Program-made: the position numbers and the translations under genes
Assembly: GCA_035525785.1 (NCBI GenBank)
Contig: DATLDQ010000128.1
Coordinates: 1-20,682 of the forward strand
Reading direction: 5' to 3'
Source of the DNA: CADEED01 sp035525785
GTDB taxonomy: Bacteria; Pseudomonadota; Gammaproteobacteria; Steroidobacterales; Steroidobacteraceae
DNA length: 20,682 nt
Shown here: positions 15,485 through 20,682 of the stretch, piece after piece
Layout: each line of letters starts with the position of its first letter
How positions within the stretch are numbered: the stretch's first letter is position 1
Notes under the pieces: model-generated
What the model was told of the DNA's origin: nothing
The model's database searches: none
Seen by the model: the letters and a program-made list of their open reading frames with translations, nothing else

Positions 15485-18028
15485 ATGGCCCTCCTCCAAA
15501 ACTTCGGCCCCCAGTCCATCCGCCAGAAACTGCGCCTCGGAACCCTGTTCCTCGCAATCATCCCGGTGGTGGTCACGTCCCTGATCGTGGGCAAGGAGTC
15601 GCTCGACTCGAGCCGCGCGGCCATCGAATCGCAGGCGCGTGAATCGCTCATCGCGCAGCGCGCCTCCAAGGCCGGCCAGATCAGCGACTACTTCGACTCG
15701 CTGTCGAACGAAGTGAAGGTGCTGGCCGCATCCCCCGAAGTGGTTGCCGCCATGCGCGAAATGCCGACCGCTTTCGACAACTCGGTGGTGAGCATCGCGG
15801 ACCTGCCGGACGAGCGCGCCCGCCTCGCGCGCTACTACACCAGCGATTTCATGGGCGAGTTCGACAAGCGCAACACCGGCCGCAAGCTCAACATGGCGCA
15901 GACGGTGGCGGACCTGCCGGACATCGCGATGAACCTGCAGTACCAGTACATCGCCGCCAACCCGCATCCGCTCGGCTCGAAGAGCAACCTCGATCGGGCC
16001 AGCGACGGCACGCGCTATTCCGAGCTGCACGGCGCGCTGCATCCCTTCCTGCGCACGTCGCTGCGCCAGTTCGGGCTGTACGACATCTTCCTGGTGGAGC
16101 CGCGCAACGGCACCATCGTCTATACGGTGTTCAAGGAGCTGGACTACGCCACCTCGCTCGTGAGCGGCCCGTACGCGCGGACGCGTCTCGGTGACGCGTT
16201 CCGCCAGACCTGGAACCTCGACAAGCCCGGCATGGTGGCGCTGTCGGAGTTCGGTGAATACCTGCCCTCCTACAACGACCAGGCGGCCTTCCTCGGCACG
16301 CCCGTCTTCGACGGCAACAAGAAGATAGGCGTGCTCGTCGTGCAGGTGCCCATCGACAAGATCAACTCGGTGATGACGCACGAGGGCCAGTGGAAACAGC
16401 GCGGCCTCGGCGACACGGGCGAGACCTATCTCGTGTCCGCCGCCGACGGCACGCCCCGCTCGGTGGCGCGCGGCGCGGTCGAGGACATCGACGACTACGC
16501 GCAGAGCGTGGAAGACGCGGGCTTCGCCAAGGGCGTCGCCAATGCCGTGCGTACCAAGGGCACCAGCATCGGTCTCGTGCCCATCAAGACGCAGGCGACT
16601 GCGTCGGTGTTCGAGAAGAACGCTGCCGGATTCGGCGTGTACTCCAACTACGCCGGCACGCAGGTGCTGGGCGCCTACGCGCCGCTCGAGGTGCTGGGTT
16701 TGCGCTGGGCCATCGTCGCCGAGGAAAACGCCGACGAAGCCTTCGCGCCCGTGACCGCCGTACGCAAGAAGGTGGTCATCTGGTCCTCGGCCATCGCGCT
16801 CGTACTGCTCGTCCTCGGTATCGGCGTGGCGTTCCTGCTCGAGCGTTCGGTCACGACGCCCATCACCAAGATGCAGGACACCGTGACCGCGATTTCCGCC
16901 GGCAACTTCGCCGCTCGTTCGGACCTCGGCGGCGACGACGAATTCGGCCAGCTGTCCCGCGCCTTCGACCACCTGCTGGACGACCGCGTGGCGCGACTCG
17001 CCGACGCCGAGCGCGAGAACGAAGATCTCAACAACTCGGTCGTGCAGCTGCTGCAGGCCGTGGCGCAGCTCTCCAACAAGGACCTGACCGCCAAGGCGCC
17101 CGTCACGGCGAACGTGATCGGCACCGTGTCCGACTCCATCAACCTGCTGGCCCACGAGACCGGACGCGTGCTCTCGGAAGTGACCAGCATCGCGGCGCAG
17201 GTGAAGCTCTCGACGGAGCGCGTGAAGCGCCAGGCCGAATCGGTGAACGCCACCGCCGCAGCGGAACGCTCCGACGTCGAGCGCGCGAGCGAAAACCTGG
17301 CGAACGCGAGCAAGGTGATGACGCAGGTGGCCGAGCTCGCCGCCGCGTCCAACCGCGCCGCCGAACAGGCGACCACGTCGACCAGCACCGCGCTCGGCTC
17401 GGTGAACGAGACGGTGCGCGGCATGGAAGGCATCCGTGAATCCATCGCCGAGGCCGAAAAGCGCATCAAGCGCCTGGGCGAACGCTCACAGGAAATCACC
17501 GGCATCGTGAACCTCATCAACACCATCGCCGAACGCACGCACGTGCTGGCCTTGAACGCGTCCATGCAGGCGGCCGCCGCCGGTGACGCGGGCCGCGGTT
17601 TCGCGGTGGTGGCCGAAGAAGTGCAGCGCCTCGCCGAGAGCTCGCGCCAGGCGACCCAGCAGATCGCGCAGCTCGTGAACAACATCCAGATCGAGACGTC
17701 GGACACGATCAACACCGTGAACAAGACCATCTCGCAGGTGGTCACCGGCTCGGAGCTGGCGACCCGCTCCGGTCAGCAGATGCGCGAAACGCAGCAGTCC
17801 ACCGCATCGCTCGTGGAGCTGGTGAAGCGCATCACCTCGTCGGCGCAGGTGCAGATGAAGATCACCACCGAGCTGCGCAACCGCGTGCACCAGATCGGCG
17901 CCAGCACGGAGAAGACCGCGGCGGAGATCCTGCTGCAGTCCGAAGCGACCGCGGACCTGTCCAAGTCGGCCGACCGGCTGGTCGAATCGGTGCGCGTGTT
18001 CAAACTACCCACCAACAGGGCGGCCTGA
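15485..18028 (+). CDS. pilJ: PilJ-like methyl-accepting chemoreceptor with Cache-like sensor domain
   Basis: This 847-residue transmembrane chemoreceptor should control the ChpA-like kinase. Membrane segments lie at about 18-36 and 430-452. Between them is a periplasmic sensor of about 390 residues with Cache-like features, for example LYDIFLVEPRNGTIVYTVFKE and a later GDTGETYLVSAADG repeat-like block. A HAMP domain follows (about 453-507), then a long coiled-coil signalling domain. Its hairpin tip, AERTHVLALNASMQAAAAGDAGRGF (about 682-706), is the kinase-contact region and is PilJ-like. The P. aeruginosa PilJ is shorter, about 680 residues, with a helical PilJ-type sensor, so the sensor looks exchanged here. 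ATG 15485 is two bases after the adaptor stop. No CheR or CheB gene is seen in the window. Ligand unknown. Confidence 0.82.
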   Translation: MALLQNFGPQSIRQKLRLGTLFLAIIPVVVTSLIVGKESLDSSRAAIESQARESLIAQRASKAGQISDYFDSLSNEVKVLAASPEVVAAMREMPTAFDNSVVSIADLPDERARLARYYTSDFMGEFDKRNTGRKLNMAQTVADLPDIAMNLQYQYIAANPHPLGSKSNLDRASDGTRYSELHGALHPFLRTSLRQFGLYDIFLVEPRNGTIVYTVFKELDYATSLVSGPYARTRLGDAFRQTWNLDKPGMVALSEFGEYLPSYNDQAAFLGTPVFDGNKKIGVLVVQVPIDKINSVMTHEGQWKQRGLGDTGETYLVSAADGTPRSVARGAVEDIDDYAQSVEDAGFAKGVANAVRTKGTSIGLVPIKTQATASVFEKNAAGFGVYSNYAGTQVLGAYAPLEVLGLRWAIVAEENADEAFAPVTAVRKKVVIWSSAIALVLLVLGIGVAFLLERSVTTPITKMQDTVTAISAGNFAARSDLGGDDEFGQLSRAFDHLLDDRVARLADAERENEDLNNSVVQLLQAVAQLSNKDLTAKAPVTANVIGTVSDSINLLAHETGRVLSEVTSIAAQVKLSTERVKRQAESVNATAAAERSDVERASENLANASKVMTQVAELAAASNRAAEQATTSTSTALGSVNETVRGMEGIRESIAEAEKRIKRLGERSQEITGIVNLINTIAERTHVLALNASMQAAAAGDAGRGFAVVAEEVQRLAESSRQATQQIAQLVNNIQIETSDTINTVNKTISQVVTGSELATRSGQQMRETQQSTASLVELVKRITSSAQVQMKITTELRNRVHQIGASTEKTAAEILLQSEATADLSKSADRLVESVRVFKLPTNRAA

Positions 18029-18037
18029 GATACCAGG

Positions 18038-20682
18038 ATGCGAGGTCAGGATCTCCTTACCGCGCTCGCCGAAGAGCTTCGGGGCCTCGGACCCGAGCTC
18101 GCGTCAGCCTATGACGCGGGGACTGCCGATGACGCCTATGTAACGTCCGTGACGCGACTTTCTGAAGCCGCGGGATACATGGGGCTCGCCGGCGTGCAGC
18201 GCATCGCCGCCTGCGTGCTCGAGAACCTGCAGCACATCAACCAGCAACAGGACGAACGCGTGCTCACGCGCGGGTTCTTCACCGATTGGTCGCGCATGCT
18301 GGAACGGCATCTGCGCGCGGCGGGCGAACCCGGCCCCATCGAGGACCTGCTTCAACACTTCGGCGGCGATTGGGTGCCGCTGCCGCTCGATGCCGACGCG
18401 CTGGGGTCGCTGCGCGCCGAACTGGAGGCGGCCAATGAGATCGGCGCCGCCCTCGATGAAACCGAGCAGGCCGCACCCGAGGCGCTGACGGCTGACGACC
18501 TGACGCTCGATATTTCCACCGACGTCGATGCCGCGCTGCTCGACGCCTTCCTCCATGACTCGCCGCCGCAGGCCGCCGAGGTCACGCGGTCGCTGCAGGG
18601 GTGGATCGCGGATCCGACGCAGTCGGAGCTGCTGCGAGCTGCAAAACGCAGCGCGCACACGCTCAAGGGTTCCGCGAACATACTGGCCATCCGCGGTGTG
18701 GCGAAGCTCGCGCACCGCCTGGAAGACATCCTCGAAATCTGCGAAGCCGACGCGGCGCCGCCCTCGCCGTTGCGCGCACAGGCGCTGACGTCCGCCGCCG
18801 ACTGCCTGGAGCAGATGGTGGCCGCGGTCGCGGGCGAGGACCGCGCGCCGGAGAATGCGCTGGGGATCGTCGAGCTGCTCGATGCCGCGCGCGACAACTC
18901 CAGCACGTCGGCGCCCGCTGTACCGCGCGCGGACGAGCAACCGAGCGCAGAAACACAGCTCGCTGCGAACCCCGCCAACTCTGCCCCGGCACCACTGAAG
19001 GCGACGACGCGCGTTCCTACGCAGTTGCTCGACGAGCTGGTGCGCATGGTGGGCGAGCTCACGATCAAGGTGGGCGAGCTCGACTTGGAGCTCAAGTCTG
19101 CGTCGAACAACTCGCGCCAGCTGGTGGACCAGGATCGCAGCATCCAGAAGCGGCTGTTCGAGCTCGAAAATTCGGTGGACATCCGCGGCGTCGCCGCGCG
19201 CCACCAGTTGCACGCAGTCGCCCCGGCGAATGGCGCGTTCAACAGCCCGTTCGATTCGCTGGAACTCGACCAGTACAACGAAGTGCAGTCGCTGACCCGC
19301 GCGCTCATCGAAGAGACCACGGACGCGCGCGATCTCGGCCTCGGCATCAAGGACGAGCTGGCCGGCCTCGCGGGCATCCTGCACCAGCAGCAGCGCCTCT
19401 TGCGCGAGCTGCAGCACCTCACTTCACAGACGCGCATGGCGCCGGTGGAAACCATCGTGCCGCGCCTGCAGCGCAACGTACGCCAGACGGCCGCGGCCAC
19501 CCACAAACAAGCTTCGCTCGTGGTCATCGGCCAGGAAATCCTGGTCGACACTGAAGTGCTGAACCAGCTGCTCGAGCCTCTGTTACACATCCTGCGCAAT
19601 GCCGTGGACCACGGCCTCGAGTCGCCGGAAGATCGCGCGGCCGTGGGCAAGCCGCGCTCCGGCACCATCACGCTGACCGTCGGCCGCCGTGGCCAGGTGG
19701 TGACGGTGAAGGTGGCCGACGACGGCCGCGGCCTCGATCTCGAGAACATCCGCGCGAAGGCGATGGAGCGCGGACTGCTCCCCTTCGATGCGACGCCGAG
19801 TGATGCCGAGATTGCGCGCCTCACCCTGCTGCCCGGCTTTTCGACGCGCGATGCGGTGTCCGAGATTTCCGGCCGCGGCGTCGGCCTCGACGTGGTGGCC
19901 ACGCGCCTGCGCGCATTGTCCGGCTCCATAGACATCCGCTCGGCGGCCGGCCAGGGACTCACCATCGAGCTTCGCTTCCAGGCATCGCTGGTCGCGACGC
20001 ACGCGCTGTTCGTGCGCGATGGCGGCCAGGTGTTCGGGCTCGCCAGCCACACCGTGCAACGCGCGGTGCCGGCCGTCGCCGTGGCGTTGCGCCACGAGAA
20101 TGGCGTGCTGTACGCGGACGTGGACTCGCATCGATACCCGGCGCAGGAGCTCAGCGCTCTCACCGGCCTGGCACCGGCCACCAACACCGAACGCCGCAAT
20201 CTCGTGATCGTGGATTCGGAAGCGGGCCCGCTCGGCGTGCTCGTGGACGCGGTGCTCGACGCCAACGAACTGGTCACCCGCCCCGTCGGGCGTTTCCTGA
20301 AGCGCATCCCGGGCGTCTCCGGCATCGGTCTCACCGGTGATGGCAGCGTGGTGCCGCTGCTGGACATCGCCGAGCTCGCCCGAACGCCGCGCGAGCATGC
20401 GCTGCGCGCCGCCGCCGAATCCCGCGCCGCCGCCCGCTCGATGCGCCGCTCGCGCGTGCTCATCGTCGACGACTCGATGTCCGTGCGCCGCGCCGTCGCG
20501 ACGCTGCTCGAGGACCACGGTTATGAAGTGGCGCTCGCGCGCGACGGCCTCGAGGCCGTGAAGTCGATGGACGTGGCGCGCCCCGACGTGGTGCTGACCG
20601 ACCTCGAAATGCCCAACATGAACGGCCTGGAGCTGACGGCGCACGTGCGTTCGCGGCCCGAGCTCGCCCAGCTGCCGGTCAT
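18038..20682 (+). CDS. chpA: ChpA/PilL-like hybrid histidine kinase, 3' end outside window
   Basis: The frame opens at ATG 18038, nine bases after the receptor stop, and runs off the right edge (about 881 residues visible). Order: an N-terminal helical segment (1-120) that looks like a phosphotransfer domain without its histidine (EAAGYMGLAGVQRI at 43-56); an intact HPt at about 160-270 with phospho-acceptor H207 in SAHTLKGSA; a Pro/Ala-rich linker; a CheA-type dimerisation bundle from about 323; an ATPase domain with N521/H525 (ILRNAVDHGLE), D561-G565 (DDGRG) and G612-G616 (GRGVGLD); a CheW-like domain (about 655-780); and a receiver starting near 807 with LIVDD and D855 (LTDLEMPNMNG). The cut falls in this receiver. 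It autophosphorylates and passes phosphate to PilG/PilH-type regulators. P. aeruginosa ChpA is far longer, with many HPt domains. Confidence 0.85.
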   Translation, partial: MRGQDLLTALAEELRGLGPELASAYDAGTADDAYVTSVTRLSEAAGYMGLAGVQRIAACVLENLQHINQQQDERVLTRGFFTDWSRMLERHLRAAGEPGPIEDLLQHFGGDWVPLPLDADALGSLRAELEAANEIGAALDETEQAAPEALTADDLTLDISTDVDAALLDAFLHDSPPQAAEVTRSLQGWIADPTQSELLRAAKRSAHTLKGSANILAIRGVAKLAHRLEDILEICEADAAPPSPLRAQALTSAADCLEQMVAAVAGEDRAPENALGIVELLDAARDNSSTSAPAVPRADEQPSAETQLAANPANSAPAPLKATTRVPTQLLDELVRMVGELTIKVGELDLELKSASNNSRQLVDQDRSIQKRLFELENSVDIRGVAARHQLHAVAPANGAFNSPFDSLELDQYNEVQSLTRALIEETTDARDLGLGIKDELAGLAGILHQQQRLLRELQHLTSQTRMAPVETIVPRLQRNVRQTAAATHKQASLVVIGQEILVDTEVLNQLLEPLLHILRNAVDHGLESPEDRAAVGKPRSGTITLTVGRRGQVVTVKVADDGRGLDLENIRAKAMERGLLPFDATPSDAEIARLTLLPGFSTRDAVSEISGRGVGLDVVATRLRALSGSIDIRSAAGQGLTIELRFQASLVATHALFVRDGGQVFGLASHTVQRAVPAVAVALRHENGVLYADVDSHRYPAQELSALTGLAPATNTERRNLVIVDSEAGPLGVLVDAVLDANELVTRPVGRFLKRIPGVSGIGLTGDGSVVPLLDIAELARTPREHALRAAAESRAAARSMRRSRVLIVDDSMSVRRAVATLLEDHGYEVALARDGLEAVKSMDVARPDVVLTDLEMPNMNGLELTAHVRSRPELAQLPV

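Noticed and set aside
15479..17155. 558-codon open frame on the minus strand
   Set aside because: It is antisense to the PilJ-like receptor and the product is a His/Arg/Val/Gly-rich string with no motif.
18352..20463. 703-codon open frame on the minus strand
   Set aside because: It lies antisense to the ChpA-like kinase, whose domains and catalytic motifs are clear. The encoded product is Ser/Arg/Ala-rich without a recognisable domain, as expected from high-GC codon bias.
1..20682. CRISPR arrays, tRNA genes, insertion sequences, phage or toxin-antitoxin genes
   Set aside because: No spaced direct repeats, cloverleaf sequences, transposase motifs or small paired genes were found by eye on either strand.

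Overview
The window reads as GC-rich proteobacterial chromosome with tightly packed genes. Gene content suggests a soil or rhizosphere gammaproteobacterium: a Pil/Chp-type chemosensory operon, Tat-exported glycosidases and an oxidative pentose route. The family Steroidobacteraceae or its neighbours would fit, but that placement is a guess from style and gene order, not from a search. There are 14 protein genes, one of them cut by the right edge. I see no RNA genes, mobile elements, CRISPR arrays or broken genes.

Region 1 (3-13185) is an L-arabinose acquisition and oxidation locus. On the minus strand are an IlvD/Edd-family L-arabinonate dehydratase and, upstream of it, a LysR-type regulator. 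Divergent from the regulator, across a short AT-rich gap with an imperfect palindrome, runs a plus-strand series: a fumarylacetoacetate-hydrolase-family AraD1/GguC-like enzyme, a lipoprotein sugar-binding protein, a double ATPase and two permeases of the YtfQ-YtfR-YtfT-YjfF furanose transporter type, an aldose 1-epimerase, a Tat-exported GH51 alpha-L-arabinofuranosidase and a Tat-type GH127 beta-L-arabinofuranosidase. From the binding protein through the epimerase the genes lie within 10 bases of each other or overlap by 4, and GH127 follows GH51 by 11 bases, so co-transcription is likely. The model is that the two furanosidases release L-arabinofuranose in the periplasm, the furanose-type ABC system imports it, the epimerase equilibrates it, and it is oxidised towards 2-oxoglutarate or related products. 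The arabinose dehydrogenase, lactonase and final semialdehyde dehydrogenase are not in the window.

Region 2 (13158-14249) holds one minus-strand gene for a membrane-anchored endonuclease/exonuclease/phosphatase-family protein. It is convergent with the GH127 gene and their 3' ends overlap by 28 bases.

Region 3 (14250-14568) is the only gap over 300 bases. It is a divergent promoter region with several GC-rich dyads and a CRP/Vfr-like palindrome.

Region 4 (14569-20682) is a Pil/Chp chemosensory operon: a PilH-like single-domain response regulator, a PilI/CheW-like adaptor, a PilJ-like chemoreceptor with a large Cache-like periplasmic domain, and a ChpA/PilL-like hybrid histidine kinase that runs off the right edge inside its receiver domain. 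The kinase is compact, with one intact phosphotransfer domain, compared with the long multi-HPt ChpA of Pseudomonas aeruginosa. Such systems control type IV pilus activity and related surface responses.

Nothing here is clearly a new biological system. The points most worth following are the furanose-centred design of the arabinose locus, the Cache-type receptor and compact kinase in a Pil/Chp operon, and the two candidate operators.
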